Below are positions 22,905 to 31,670 of a stretch of DNA of 64,000 nucleotides, piece by piece. The translations under genes and the position numbers were made by a program. Below the pieces are notes generated by a model, which saw nothing but the letters and a program-made list of their open reading frames with translations, was not told where the DNA came from and made no database searches. The DNA comes from Sphingopyxis sp. TUF1 (lineage in GTDB: Bacteria > Pseudomonadota > Alphaproteobacteria > Sphingomonadales > Sphingomonadaceae): the NCBI RefSeq assembly GCF_036687315.1, contig NZ_CP144683.1, positions 2,302,001-2,366,000 of the forward strand, written 5' to 3'. Within the stretch, counting starts at the first letter, position 1. The number at the start of each line of letters is the position of its first letter.

Positions 22905-25900
22905 CTATGCCGCCTGCCGCGCCAATTTCCCCAATCCTTTTGACAGCTGCAAAGCGCCATTCAACCGCGCCCCCGTGCTGCCCCAGTCGCCGCTGACCGA
23001 TAGCTTGTTGTCGGGCCGCAGCCGCGCGCGGCCTTTCAACCGTTCGACATAGGCGATCAGGCCGGGGACGTTGGCGAACTCGTCGCCGTGGAAGCTGACG
23101 AGCGCGCCTTTGGTCCCGACGTCGAGCTTGGCGATGCCCGCGAGTTTCGCGTTCGCCTTGATCTCCATCAGCTGCACGAGGTTCGCGGTTTCGGGCGGCA
23201 GCGGGCCGAAACGGTCGATCATCTCGGCGGCAAAGGCGTCGAGCGCGGCGCGGTCCTCGGCATCATTCAGGCGGCGGTAAAGCGCCATGCGGAGCGGCAG
23301 GTCGGGGACATAGTCTTCAGGGATAAGGATCGGCGCGTCGACGGTGATCGTCGGCGACAGGGCTTCACGCGGCGGCAGCTTGCCCGCACCTTCGGCCTTG
23401 GCCATCAGGATCGCCTCTTCCAGCATCGATTGATAGAGTTCGAACCCGACCTCGCGAATATGTCCCGACTGCTCGTCGCCGACGAGATTGCCCGCGCCGC
23501 GAATGTCGAGGTCATGGCTCGCGAGCTGGAAGCCCGCACCCAGGGTGTCGAGGTCGCCGAGCAGCTTGAGCCGCTTTTCGGCGGTGTCGGTGATCGCGCC
23601 CTGTTCGGGCGTAGTGAGATACGCATAAGCGCGGGTCTTCGACCGCCCGACGCGGCCGCGCAGCTGATAGAGCTGGGCGAGGCCGAAGCGGTCGGCGCGG
23701 TGGATGATCAGCGTGTTGGCGCTGGGGATGTCGAGGCCCGATTCGACGATCGTCGTGGAGACGAGCACGTCATATTTGCGGTCGTAAAAGGCGCCCATCC
23801 GCTCCTCGACTTCGGTCGGCGTCATCTGGCCGTGCGCGACGACATATTTCACTTCGGGAACGCGGGTGCGTAGATATTCCTCGATGTCGGGTAGGTCCTT
23901 GATTCGCGGGGTAACGAAGAAGCTCTGCCCGCCGCGATCATGCTCGCGCAGCAATGCCTCGCGGATCACGACGGGATCCCAGGGCGCGACATAGGTGCGC
24001 ACGGCGAGGCGATCGACCGGGGGGGTCTGGATCACGCTGAGCTCGCGCAGCCCCGACATCGCCATTTGCAAGGTGCGCGGGATCGGTGTCGCGGTGAGGG
24101 TGAGGACGTGGACGTCGGCCTTTAATTGCTTCAGCCGTTCCTTGTGGACGACCCCGAAACGTTGTTCTTCATCGACGATGACGAGGCCGAGATTCTTGAA
24201 CTCGACCGATTTGGCGATCACTGCGTGCGTGCCAACGACGATGTCGATCTGTCCGCTCGCCAGCCCGTCGCGCGTTCGCTGCGCCTCGGCGGCGGGGACG
24301 AGGCGTGAGAGGCGGCCGATCTGGATCGGGAAGCCCTTGAAGCGTTCGGTAAAGTTGGTGAAATGCTGGCGCGCGAGCAAGGTGGTCGGCACGACGACCG
24401 CGACCTGCACCCCCGCCATCGCCGCGACAAAGGCGGCGCGCAGCGCGACCTCGGTCTTGCCGAAACCGACGTCGCCGCACACCAGCCGGTCCATCGGGCG
24501 GCCCGACGCCATGTCGGCGAGCACGTCGCCGATCGCGCGGTCCTGATCGTCGGTTTCCTGATAGGGGAAGCGGTCGGCGAAGGCCGGATAAGCTGCGTCG
24601 GCGGCGAGCAATTCGCCCGAGCGAAGCGCGCGCTGTGCCGCGGTCGCGAGAAGCTCGCCCGCGATCTCGCGGATGCGTTCCTTCATCCGCGCCTTGCGCC
24701 GCTGCCACGCCTCGCCGCCCAATTTGTCGAGCGCGACGCCGTCGCTCTCGCCGCCATAGCGCGAGAGGACATCGAGATTCTCGACGGGAACGTAGAGCTT
24801 GTCGCCGCCCGCGTAGGTCAGCGCGACGCAGTCGTGCGGGCTGTTCCCTACGGGGATCGAGGTCAGGCCTTCGTAACGCCCGATGCCATGGTCGAGATGG
24901 ACCACCAAATCGCCGACGCTGAGCGTCGCAAGCTCGGCGAGGAAGGCGTCGGCGCTCTTGCGGCGCTTCTGCCGCCGGACGAGGCGTTCGCCCAATATGT
25001 CCTGTTCGGTGAGCAAGCTGATCGCGTCGGAGGCGAAGCCGTGGTCGAGGGGGAGGACGACCATTGCCACCGTGCCCGGTCCCGCCACACCCTTATTCCC
25101 GTTCGTGTCGAGCGAAGTCGAGACACCCGTCGGGGTAGCGCTTTCCTGCGGGGTGTCTCGACTTCGCTCGACACGAACGGAACTTGAACCCAGCGCCTCT
25201 TGCCACGTATCAACCTGCACCAGCGAGGTCACGCCATGATCGCGGAGCAGCCCGGACAGGCGTTCGCGCGCGCCGCCCGAATAGCTGGCGATGATCGTCT
25301 TGCGTCCCTTGCGGCGCTCGTCCGACAGATGGTCGGCGACCTTGTGATAGACGTTGAGGTCGACGGCACGTTCGGGGGTGAAATCGCGCGCGGCAAAGGT
25401 TTCGAGATCGACGACCGTTGCCGATGGCGGGACGTCGAACGGCGTGACGACATGGATCGGGCGGTCCGACGTGGCGGAGCCCCACTCGGCCTCGGTCAGG
25501 TACAGTGCGTCGGGCGCGAGCGGGCGGTAGCTGCCCGGCGATTCGCGTTCGGCGGCGACGCGGTTCGCATGATAGTCGGCGATCGCAGCGAAGCGCGTCT
25601 CGGCGGTCGCGTCGGTGCGGTGGCCGCGCAGCACCGGCGTTGCGGGGTCGACATGGTCGAACAAAGTCGCCAGTCGTTCCTCGAACAGCGGCAACCAATG
25701 GTCCATGCCCGCCTGGCGCCGCCCGTCGCTGACCGCCTGATACAGCGGATCGCCGGTTGCCTGCGCCCCGAACAATTCGCGATAGGCCGAGCGAAACCGC
25801 TTGATCGTCGCCTCGTCGAGCAGCGTTTCGGACGCGGGGAGCAGCTGCAAGGCCTTGGCGGGGCCAAGACTGCGCTGGTCGGCGGGGTCAAAGCGGCGGA

Positions 25901-26489
25901 TGCTTTCGATTTCGTCGCCGAAAAAATCGACGCGCAGCCCGGTCTCCTCGCCCGCGGGAAACAGGTCGAGCAGGCCGCCGCGCACCGCAAATTCGCCCTG
26001 ATCGGCAACGGTATCGACCCGGCTGAAGCCGTTGGCGACGAGCAATTCGGCGAGCGCGTCGCGGTCGATCCGCTGGCCGGGCGCCAGCGTTGTCGCGAGC
26101 TGGCGGATGCGGAAAGGGGTCAGCGTGCGCTGGGTGATCGCGGCGACGGTGGTCAGGATCAGCTCGCCGCGCTTGGGCGCCGCTTGCAAGGCCGAGAGCG
26201 TCGCGAGCCGGTCGGCACTAACGCGCATCGACGGGCCCGCGCGATCATAAGGAAGGCAGTCCCACGCCGGAAAGCGATGGATGGTGAGGTCGGGGGCAAA
26301 GAAAGGCGCGGCGTCGGCAATCGCCTGCATCGCGGCGTCGTCGGTCGCGACATAGACCAGCCTCTTGTCGCTCGCGCGCGCGAGATCGGCGAGCAGCAGC
26401 GGCAGGAAGCCGTCGGCGGCGCGCGCCAGCGTCAGCGGCGTCGCTGCCGATCCGATGGCGGCGAAGATGTCGGCGGCGGGGATGGTCAT
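22905..26489 (-). CDS. mfd: Transcription-repair coupling factor Mfd, with a translated repeat insertion
   Basis: A 1194-residue ATP-dependent translocase that removes stalled RNA polymerase and recruits UvrA. It has the UvrB-like N-terminal region, the polymerase-interaction region near 500-560 (GDLVVHLDHGIGRYEG), the translocase domain with Walker A GDVGFGKTEVALRAAF and DEEQRFG, and a TRCF C-terminal domain. It is slightly longer than the usual 1150 or so because about 28 residues near 437-464 are encoded by a palindromic repeat (reading VRVERSRDTP, then GVSTSLDTNG). The frame is unbroken across it, and normal Mfd sequence (VVLPLDHGF) resumes directly. The start overlaps the sdhE stop by four bases, so the pair is translationally coupled. 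Confidence 0.97.
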   Translation of the reverse strand: MTIPAADIFAAIGSAATPLTLARAADGFLPLLLADLARASDKRLVYVATDDAAMQAIADAAPFFAPDLTIHRFPAWDCLPYDRAGPSMRVSADRLATLSALQAAPKRGELILTTVAAITQRTLTPFRIRQLATTLAPGQRIDRDALAELLVANGFSRVDTVADQGEFAVRGGLLDLFPAGEETGLRVDFFGDEIESIRRFDPADQRSLGPAKALQLLPASETLLDEATIKRFRSAYRELFGAQATGDPLYQAVSDGRRQAGMDHWLPLFEERLATLFDHVDPATPVLRGHRTDATAETRFAAIADYHANRVAAERESPGSYRPLAPDALYLTEAEWGSATSDRPIHVVTPFDVPPSATVVDLETFAARDFTPERAVDLNVYHKVADHLSDERRKGRKTIIASYSGGARERLSGLLRDHGVTSLVQVDTWQEALGSSSVRVERSRDTPQESATPTGVSTSLDTNGNKGVAGPGTVAMVVLPLDHGFASDAISLLTEQDILGERLVRRQKRRKSADAFLAELATLSVGDLVVHLDHGIGRYEGLTSIPVGNSPHDCVALTYAGGDKLYVPVENLDVLSRYGGESDGVALDKLGGEAWQRRKARMKERIREIAGELLATAAQRALRSGELLAADAAYPAFADRFPYQETDDQDRAIGDVLADMASGRPMDRLVCGDVGFGKTEVALRAAFVAAMAGVQVAVVVPTTLLARQHFTNFTERFKGFPIQIGRLSRLVPAAEAQRTRDGLASGQIDIVVGTHAVIAKSVEFKNLGLVIVDEEQRFGVVHKERLKQLKADVHVLTLTATPIPRTLQMAMSGLRELSVIQTPPVDRLAVRTYVAPWDPVVIREALLREHDRGGQSFFVTPRIKDLPDIEEYLRTRVPEVKYVVAHGQMTPTEVEERMGAFYDRKYDVLVSTTIVESGLDIPSANTLIIHRADRFGLAQLYQLRGRVGRSKTRAYAYLTTPEQGAITDTAEKRLKLLGDLDTLGAGFQLASHDLDIRGAGNLVGDEQSGHIREVGFELYQSMLEEAILMAKAEGAGKLPPREALSPTITVDAPILIPEDYVPDLPLRMALYRRLNDAEDRAALDAFAAEMIDRFGPLPPETANLVQLMEIKANAKLAGIAKLDVGTKGALVSFHGDEFANVPGLIAYVERLKGRARLRPDNKLSVSGDWGSTGARLNGALQLSKGLGKLARQAA
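25098..25180. repeat. Palindromic repeat family A inside mfd
   Basis: Arms 25098-25128 (CCGTTCGTGTCGAGCGAAGT and onward) and 25151-25180 are near-perfect inverted copies around a 22-base loop. The same element occurs at 35115-35194 (non-coding) and 52806-52880 (inside sufS). It keeps the mfd frame open and is translated. Confidence 0.9.
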
Positions 26490-26746
26490 GGCAGCGGAAT
26501 ATAGTCCAGCCGGCGCATCGCCGCGATCAGCTCGGGCTTGTCGAGATGCGCGGGCGGTGCGGCGGTGCCGAGCGCCCATGCCATGATGTCGACGTCATCC
26601 TCCTCGACCACCAGCTCGAACCATGCGAGTTCGGTTTCGCCCCATGCAGGCGAATAGCGGTCGAAAAAGCCGCCGATCATATAATCGGCCTCGCGCGTGC
26701 CGCGGTGCCAGGCGCGGAATTTCAGGCGTTTGAGGCGGTCGGTCAT
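26486..26746 (-). CDS. sdhE: FAD assembly factor SdhE (succinate dehydrogenase maturation)
   Basis: A small soluble protein of 86 residues. The conserved RGxxEAD motif appears as HRGTREADYMIGGFF, followed by WFELVVEEDDVDIMAWALG, typical of SdhE (formerly YgfY/DUF339). The family promotes covalent attachment of FAD to the succinate dehydrogenase flavoprotein. The stop overlaps the mfd start as ATGA. It is divergent from recG, with a palindromic repeat region between them. Confidence 0.93.
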   Translation of the reverse strand: MTDRLKRLKFRAWHRGTREADYMIGGFFDRYSPAWGETELAWFELVVEEDDVDIMAWALGTAAPPAHLDKPELIAAMRRLDYIPLP

Positions 26747-26756
26747 CTATTTCTCT

Positions 26757-26942
26757 TTCCCTTCTCCCTTGACGGGAGAAGGACACGAAGCCTTGGCGCG
26801 AAGCGCCTAGGCGAAGTTGGATGAGGGTGAGCGCTCGCATGGCGAGCGCGCGCTTGCTTTGCAAGCGCATACCCCTCACCGCTGCGACTAACGAGCAAGC
26901 TCGTAAGTCTCGCTGCCCTCTCCCGCAAGGGGAGAGGGGAGG
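26757..26942. repeat. Complex palindromic repeat family D, copy 1
   Basis: About 185 bases with CTTCTCCCTTGACGGGAGAA at one end and CCCTCTCCCGCAAGGGGAGA at the other, plus inner inverted segments (GCGCGCTTGC, TAACGAGCAAGCTCGT). A related copy lies at 51003-51188. It fills most of the gap between the divergent sdhE and recG genes. Confidence 0.75.
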
Positions 26943-26980
26943 TGCAAGTTGGCAAAGCTCGCGCTAAACACCGATCACCG

Positions 26981-29047
26981 ATGCGACCCGAAATCCTCAA
27001 TCCACTCTTTGCTGCGCTCACCGACCTGAAAGGCGTGGGACCGCAGCTGGCGAAGCCGCTGACGCGGCTGGGGCTGGAGCGCGTCGTCGATGTGCTGTTC
27101 CATCTGCCGACGGGGCTCATCTCGCGAATCCCCGTCGATCGGCTCGATCAGGCGCAGGCCGGGCAGACGATCATCGTCGATCTGACCGCGCAGGATTATC
27201 GCCCCGGCCGTTCGCCGCGCGCGCCGTTCGGCGTCGAGGCGTTCGACAGCGCGGGCGACCATGTGCGGCTTGTCTATTTCGGGCGGACATCGGGGCTGGC
27301 GCGCAAGCTGTTCCCGCTGGGCGAGACGCGCCGCGTGTCGGGACGGCTCGACCTGTATGGCGAGATGCGCCAGATCGTCCATCCCGACCATGTGGCCGAA
27401 CCCGGCGACGAAGGCGGGATTGCCGAGCATGAGCCCGTCTATCCGCTGACCGAAGGGCTGACCAACGCGCGGCTGTCGCAGCTTGCCGCGATCGCGCTCG
27501 AGCGGCGGCCCGAGCTGGCCGAGTGGATCGATGCGCCGCTGCTCGCCAGCCGCAACTGGCCCGCCTGGCGCGAGGCGATCGCGCGCGCGCACGCCAGTCC
27601 ACGCGACGAGGCGGCGCGCGACCGGCTCGCCTATGACGAGATATTTGCAAACCAGGTGGCGTTGATGCTGATCCGGCAGGGGCTGCGCAACCGAAAGGGG
27701 CGGGCGATCGTGGGCGACGGCCGCCTGACCGATGCACTGCGGCTGCCGTTCGGGCTGACGGGGGCGCAGGAGCGCGTGGGGCGCGAGATTGCGGGCGACA
27801 TGGCGCAGGACACGCCGATGCTGCGGATGCTGCAGGGCGACGTCGGATCGGGCAAGACGCTGGTGGCGCTGCGCGCGATGCTGACCGCGGTCGAGGCGGG
27901 GACGCAGGCGGCGCTCCTCGCGCCGACCGAAATCCTTGCGCGCCAGCATTTTGCGACCTTGCAGGCGATGCTCGCCGGCCTGCCGGTGAACCTCGCCATA
28001 TTGACCGGGCGCGACAAGGGGCGGGTGCGCGAATCGACGCTGATGGGCCTCGCCGACGGCAGCATCGACATATTGATCGGCACCCACGCGATCTTTCAGC
28101 AGGCGGTGACCTATAAGGATCTCGCGCTCGTCGTCGTCGACGAACAGCATCGCTTCGGCGTCGCACAGCGGCTGATGCTCACCCAGAAAGCAGCGCGACC
28201 GCCACACCTCCTCGTGATGACCGCAACACCGATTCCGCGCACGCTGCTGCTCGCCAACCATGGCGAGATGGACGTGTCGCGGATCGACGAGATGCCGCCT
28301 GGGCGCACGCCGGTCGACACCCGCGTCGTCTCGGTCGAACGGCTGGACGAGGTGGTCGCCTCGCTCGAACGCCATCTTGCGACGGGTGCGCAGGCCTATT
28401 GGGTATGCCCGCTTGTTGCCGAGAGCGAGGCGAGCGAGCTGGCCGCGGCAGAGGCGCGCGCGGCGCTCCTCGCCGAGCGGCTGGGTGCGACGCGCGTCGG
28501 GCTCGTCCACGGGCGGATGAAAGGACCCGACAAGGATGACGTCATGGCGCGCTTCCAGGCGGGGGAAATCGGCGTGCTCGTCGCGACGACGGTGATCGAG
28601 GTCGGCGTCGATGTTCCCGCCGCCAGCCTGATGGTCGTCGAACATGCCGAGCATTTCGGGCTTGCCCAGCTGCATCAGCTGCGCGGCCGCGTCGGGCGCG
28701 GGTCGGCGAAATCGGTCTGCCTGCTGCTACGCTCGCAAAATCTTTCCGAGACCGCGCGCGAGCGACTGGCGCTGATGCGCGAGACGAACGATGGGTTCGT
28801 GATTGCGGAAAAGGATCTGGAACTGCGCGGCGGCGGCGAGCTGTTGGGTCTCAAGCAGTCGGGCGAGGCCGATTATCGGCTTGCGACCCCCGAGCAATTG
28901 GTCCGCCTTCTCCCCGTCGCGCATGACGATGCGCGGTTGTTCGTCGAACGCGACGGCGGGATGGAAGGCGCGCGCGGCGAGGCGGTACGGCACTGCCTCT
29001 ATCTGTTCGAGCGCGATGCGGCGGTGCCGCTGCTCAGGAGCGGTTAG
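26981..29047 (+). CDS. recG: ATP-dependent DNA helicase RecG
   Basis: A 688-residue superfamily-2 helicase that remodels stalled forks and branched DNA. The N-terminal wedge/OB part starts with LTDLKGVGPQLAKPLTRLGL. Walker A is in LQGDVGSGKTLVALRAM, motif II is the family variant DEQHRFG, motif III is TATPIPRT, and VGRGSAKSVCLLL and GGGELLGLKQSG lie near the C-terminus. The length is normal. An upstream in-frame start would add 13 residues from repeat-derived sequence, so the ATG before RPEILNPLF is preferred. Its stop overlaps the convergent PilZ gene by four bases. Confidence 0.97.
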   Translation: MRPEILNPLFAALTDLKGVGPQLAKPLTRLGLERVVDVLFHLPTGLISRIPVDRLDQAQAGQTIIVDLTAQDYRPGRSPRAPFGVEAFDSAGDHVRLVYFGRTSGLARKLFPLGETRRVSGRLDLYGEMRQIVHPDHVAEPGDEGGIAEHEPVYPLTEGLTNARLSQLAAIALERRPELAEWIDAPLLASRNWPAWREAIARAHASPRDEAARDRLAYDEIFANQVALMLIRQGLRNRKGRAIVGDGRLTDALRLPFGLTGAQERVGREIAGDMAQDTPMLRMLQGDVGSGKTLVALRAMLTAVEAGTQAALLAPTEILARQHFATLQAMLAGLPVNLAILTGRDKGRVRESTLMGLADGSIDILIGTHAIFQQAVTYKDLALVVVDEQHRFGVAQRLMLTQKAARPPHLLVMTATPIPRTLLLANHGEMDVSRIDEMPPGRTPVDTRVVSVERLDEVVASLERHLATGAQAYWVCPLVAESEASELAAAEARAALLAERLGATRVGLVHGRMKGPDKDDVMARFQAGEIGVLVATTVIEVGVDVPAASLMVVEHAEHFGLAQLHQLRGRVGRGSAKSVCLLLRSQNLSETARERLALMRETNDGFVIAEKDLELRGGGELLGLKQSGEADYRLATPEQLVRLLPVAHDDARLFVERDGGMEGARGEAVRHCLYLFERDAAVPLLRSG

Positions 29048-29412
29048 TTTACGTCGCCGCGCGCGCCCATCGCGCGGATCATCGGCAGATAATCTTCGAC
29101 CGTGATCGATTTTTCGAACTGCACGCCGGTCTTGCCGCCGAGCGACCAGACCACTTTTGCCGCGGCGCGACCAATGATCGGCATCCGGAACACGACGAGA
29201 TCGCCGGGTTCCAAACCGCGTTCGAAGCGCATCAGCAGACCGTCGGCGCTGATGTTGACGCAGGTGCACATTTCCTGCCGTCCGTCGGGCATGACGAAGG
29301 GCAGACGGCAATAGACGTCGCTACGCGGTGCAATCCGCTGGTCGAGACCGACATAATGGGCCTTGCTCGTGTCAATCTTGCGCATTTTCGTGGACCTTGT
29401 TGATTTGGGCAT
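29044..29412 (-). CDS. PilZ-domain cyclic-di-GMP receptor protein
   Basis: A 122-residue single-domain protein. Both cyclic-di-GMP binding motifs are visible: RxxxR as RIAPR near residue 26-30, and the [D/N]xSxxG motif as NISADG near residue 54-59, followed by the beta-barrel pattern LEPGDLVVFRMP and KTGVQFE. An alternative start at an internal ATG (MRKIDTSK) would remove nine residues. It has no partner domain, so it is an adaptor-type receptor. The cyclic-di-GMP phosphodiesterase upstream at 21603-22799 could lower its ligand. Confidence 0.88.
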   Translation of the reverse strand: MPKSTRSTKMRKIDTSKAHYVGLDQRIAPRSDVYCRLPFVMPDGRQEMCTCVNISADGLLMRFERGLEPGDLVVFRMPIIGRAAAKVVWSLGGKTGVQFEKSITVEDYLPMIRAMGARGDVN

Positions 29413-29459
29413 GACGATCCACCGGAATGCTGAAAAAGTGGTAAACGCTGTTTTGCGCT

Positions 29460-30686
29460 TTACCGGGTTACGAGGCCATGTTTTTTGGCGCCGAGGCTGA
29501 TCGGAACGTCGCCGTCGGTCGGCGTGATGCGATAGGCGGGGTCGCGAACAACGCTGCCGCCGACCTTGACCGCGCCCTCGTCGAGCTTGCGGCGCGCTTC
29601 CTTGTTCGAGGCCGCAAAGCCGAGTTCGCGCAAGGCGTCGACGATGCCAATCCCTTCGGCGGACGCCGTCACATGAGGAAGGTCGCCGCCAATCTGGCCT
29701 TTTTCAAAGGTTTGCGCGGCGGTCTCGGAAGCGGTCTTCGCCGCATCGACGCCGCGGCACATCGCGGTCGCCTCGTTCGCGAGGATCTTCTTCGCCTCAT
29801 TGATCTCGGCGCCTTCGAGCGCTTCGAGCCGTGCGATCTCGGCGAGCGGCAGGTCGGTGAAGAGCTTCAGGAACCGCCCGACGTCGCGGTCGTCGCAGTT
29901 GCGCCAATATTGCCAATAGTCAAAATGGGACAGTTGTTCGGGATTAAGCCAGACCGCGCCGGCGGCCGTTTTGCCCATTTTGGCGCCCGCGGCGGTGGTG
30001 AGCAGCGGAGTCGTGAGGCCATAAAGCTCGGCGCCGTCCATGCGGCGGCCCAGCTCCATGCCGTTGACGATATTGCCCCACTGGTCCGACCCGCCCATCT
30101 GGAGGCGCACGCCCATTTCGCGCGACAGATGGCGGAAATCATAGCCCTGGAGGATCATGTAATTGAACTCGAGGAAGGTCATCGGCTGTTCGCGTTCGAG
30201 CCGCAGCTTGACCGAATCGAAGGTCATCATGCGGTTGATCGTGAAATGCGTGCCGACTTCCTGGAGCAGCTCGATATAGCCGAGCTTGCCGAGCCAGTCC
30301 TGATTGTCGACCATCAACGCGTCGGTCGGCCCGTCGCCGAACGTCAGGAACTGCTGAAAGATGCTGAAGATCGACGCGATGTTGCTCGCGATCGTCTCGT
30401 CCGACAGCATCTTGCGGCTCTCGTCGCGTCCCGTGGGATCGCCGATCCGCGTCGTCCCGCCGCCCATCAGCACGATCGGCTTGTGCCCCGTCTGTTGCAG
30501 GCGGCGCAGCATCATGATCTGGACGAGGCTGCCGACGTGCAGGCTGGGCGCGGTTGCGTCGAAACCGATATATCCGGGGACGACCTGCCCGGCGGCGAGC
30601 GCATCAAGCCCTTCCGCGTCGGTCATCTGATGGATATAGCCTCGCTCGTCGAGAAGGCGCAGCAGGTCGGATTTATAGTTGGTCAT
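29460..30686 (-). CDS. tyrS: Tyrosyl-tRNA synthetase
   Basis: A class I aminoacyl-tRNA synthetase of 408 residues. The HIGH-type motif appears as [13 protein letters not shown], with [18 protein letters not shown] after it. The KMSKS-type motif is [13 protein letters not shown], and a C-terminal S4-like RNA-binding segment ends the protein ([16 protein letters not shown]). The ATG before [15 protein letters not shown] gives the usual start; the open frame continues upstream through a palindromic repeat and is not part of the gene. The 99-base gap to the divergent GIY-YIG gene contains that repeat. Confidence 0.97.
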   Translation of the reverse strand: MTNYKSDLLRLLDERGYIHQMTDAEGLDALAAGQVVPGYIGFDATAPSLHVGSLVQIMMLRRLQQTGHKPIVLMGGGTTRIGDPTGRDESRKMLSDETIASNIASIFSIFQQFLTFGDGPTDALMVDNQDWLGKLGYIELLQEVGTHFTINRMMTFDSVKLRLEREQPMTFLEFNYMILQGYDFRHLSREMGVRLQMGGSDQWGNIVNGMELGRRMDGAELYGLTTPLLTTAAGAKMGKTAAGAVWLNPEQLSHFDYWQYWRNCDDRDVGRFLKLFTDLPLAEIARLEALEGAEINEAKKILANEATAMCRGVDAAKTASETAAQTFEKGQIGGDLPHVTASAEGIGIVDALRELGFAASNKEARRKLDEGAVKVGGSVVRDPAYRITPTDGDVPISLGAKKHGLVTR

Positions 30687-30737
30687 AGCGCGCGGGCGCT
30701 TAGCATGGGGCCTGCAACAAAGAAACAACCCTGACCC

Positions 30738-30778
30738 GTTTGCCCTGAGCTTGTCGAAGGGCCGTTCTTCCTTCAACA
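30738..30778. repeat. Palindromic repeat family B, left arm before GIY-YIG gene
   Basis: The segment CCCTGAGCTTGTCGAAGGGC with flanking CCGTTCTTCCTTCAA matches one arm of the complete element at 32897-32981. The matching opposite arm is found 275 bases away at 31054-31092, at the other end of the nuclease gene. Confidence 0.8.
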
Positions 30779-30785
30779 CACGCGC

Positions 30786-31103
30786 ATGAGTTTCTGGGCC
30801 TATATGCTGCATTGCCGAGGCGGGGCTTTCTACACCGGCCATACGGATAATCTGGCTTATCGGGTGGCGCAGCACGAGGCGGGCGCTATTCGGGGCTTTA
30901 CCTCGGATAAGCTCCCCGTAACCCTGGTGTGGAGTCAGGAGTTCGGAACGCGTATCGAAGCTCTCGAAGCCGAACGACGAATTAAGGGGTGGAGCCGCGC
31001 CAAAAAAATGGCATTGATCCGCGGCGATTGGGACAGCATTTCCAGCTTGGCAAAAGGAAAGAACGGTCCTTCGACAGGCTCAGGACGAACGGAGAGGGAC
31101 TGA
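30786..31103 (+). CDS. Small GIY-YIG family nuclease
   Basis: A 105-residue protein made of one GIY-YIG domain of the UvrC-like small endonuclease group. The core reads [20 protein letters not shown], with AY-x-L and FYTGH in place of the GIY and YIG strands, then RVAQHEAG and the glutamate helix [12 protein letters not shown]. The role of these proteins is unclear; DNA cleavage is expected. Residues from about 90 on ([16 protein letters not shown]) are encoded by a family B repeat arm. The opposite arm lies just before the start, so the gene is bracketed by inverted repeats. The stop touches the next gene's ATG. Confidence 0.9.
   Translation: MSFWAYMLHCRGGAFYTGHTDNLAYRVAQHEAGAIRGFTSDKLPVTLVWSQEFGTRIEALEAERRIKGWSRAKKMALIRGDWDSISSLAKGKNGPSTGSGRTERD
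31054..31092. repeat. Palindromic repeat family B, right arm inside GIY-YIG gene end
   Basis: AAGGAAAGAACGGTCCTTCG and the following ACAGGCTCAGGACGAACGG match the right arm at 32943-32981 with few changes. It codes for the last residues of the nuclease. Confidence 0.8.
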
Positions 31104-31670
31104 ATGTCGGCTCATTCCAGCGAACGACGTCAACTCGTCTGTCACCCCGGCACGCCCGCGCGGGCCGTGCGGTCGGTTGCGGTCGAGGTCAGCCTGTCGT
31201 TCGACGATGGCTTTGCGCTGCGTTTCCTGATCGACGGGGCGATCGCCGATCTGGTGCTGCCCGACGGCGAGGGCGAGCTGGTCATCGCCGACAGCGCGAC
31301 CGATGGCCTGTGGGAAAGCACCTGTTTCGAGGCCTTCCTGACCGAAGAGGCGCAGACCGACTATACCGAATTCAACTATGCGCCCGATGGGCGCTGGGCC
31401 TGTTACCAGTTCGACGATTATCGCTCGCTCCTGCGGTCCGACGATCTGGCGCCGTGGGAAATCGTGGCCGAGCGCGGCGAGCAAAACTATGCGCTGCGCG
31501 TCGAACCCGGCATCTTTCCCGATGTCGGCGCCAAGCTCGGCCTGTCCGCGGTGATCGAGGAACTCGACGGCACCAAAAGCTATTGGGCGCTTGCGCATCC
31601 GCCGGGGCAGCCCGATTTCCATCATCCCGATTGCTTTGCCCTGACGCTTGAGGCACGCGGTCGGGCATGA
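31104..31670 (+). CDS. DOMON-like domain protein
   Basis: A 188-residue protein with the beta-rich pattern of the DOMON/CBM9-like fold seen in sphingomonads (LWESTCFEAFLTEEAQTDYT, EFNYAPDGRWACYQFDDYRS, YWALAHPPGQPDFHHPDCFA). No signal peptide is visible, so it appears cytoplasmic. The ATG follows the nuclease stop directly, and the end overlaps the namZ start as ATGA, so it is coupled to namZ. Function is unknown; sugar or haem binding is known for distant relatives. Pairing with a muramidase suggests a link to cell-wall sugar handling, which is inference. Confidence 0.78.
   Translation: MSAHSSERRQLVCHPGTPARAVRSVAVEVSLSFDDGFALRFLIDGAIADLVLPDGEGELVIADSATDGLWESTCFEAFLTEEAQTDYTEFNYAPDGRWACYQFDDYRSLLRSDDLAPWEIVAERGEQNYALRVEPGIFPDVGAKLGLSAVIEELDGTKSYWALAHPPGQPDFHHPDCFALTLEARGRA

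Noticed and set aside
25098..25180. Reading the repeat in mfd as a frameshift or pseudogene
   Set aside because: The frame is open on both sides, and Mfd motifs before and after are in the same frame, so the gene appears intact.
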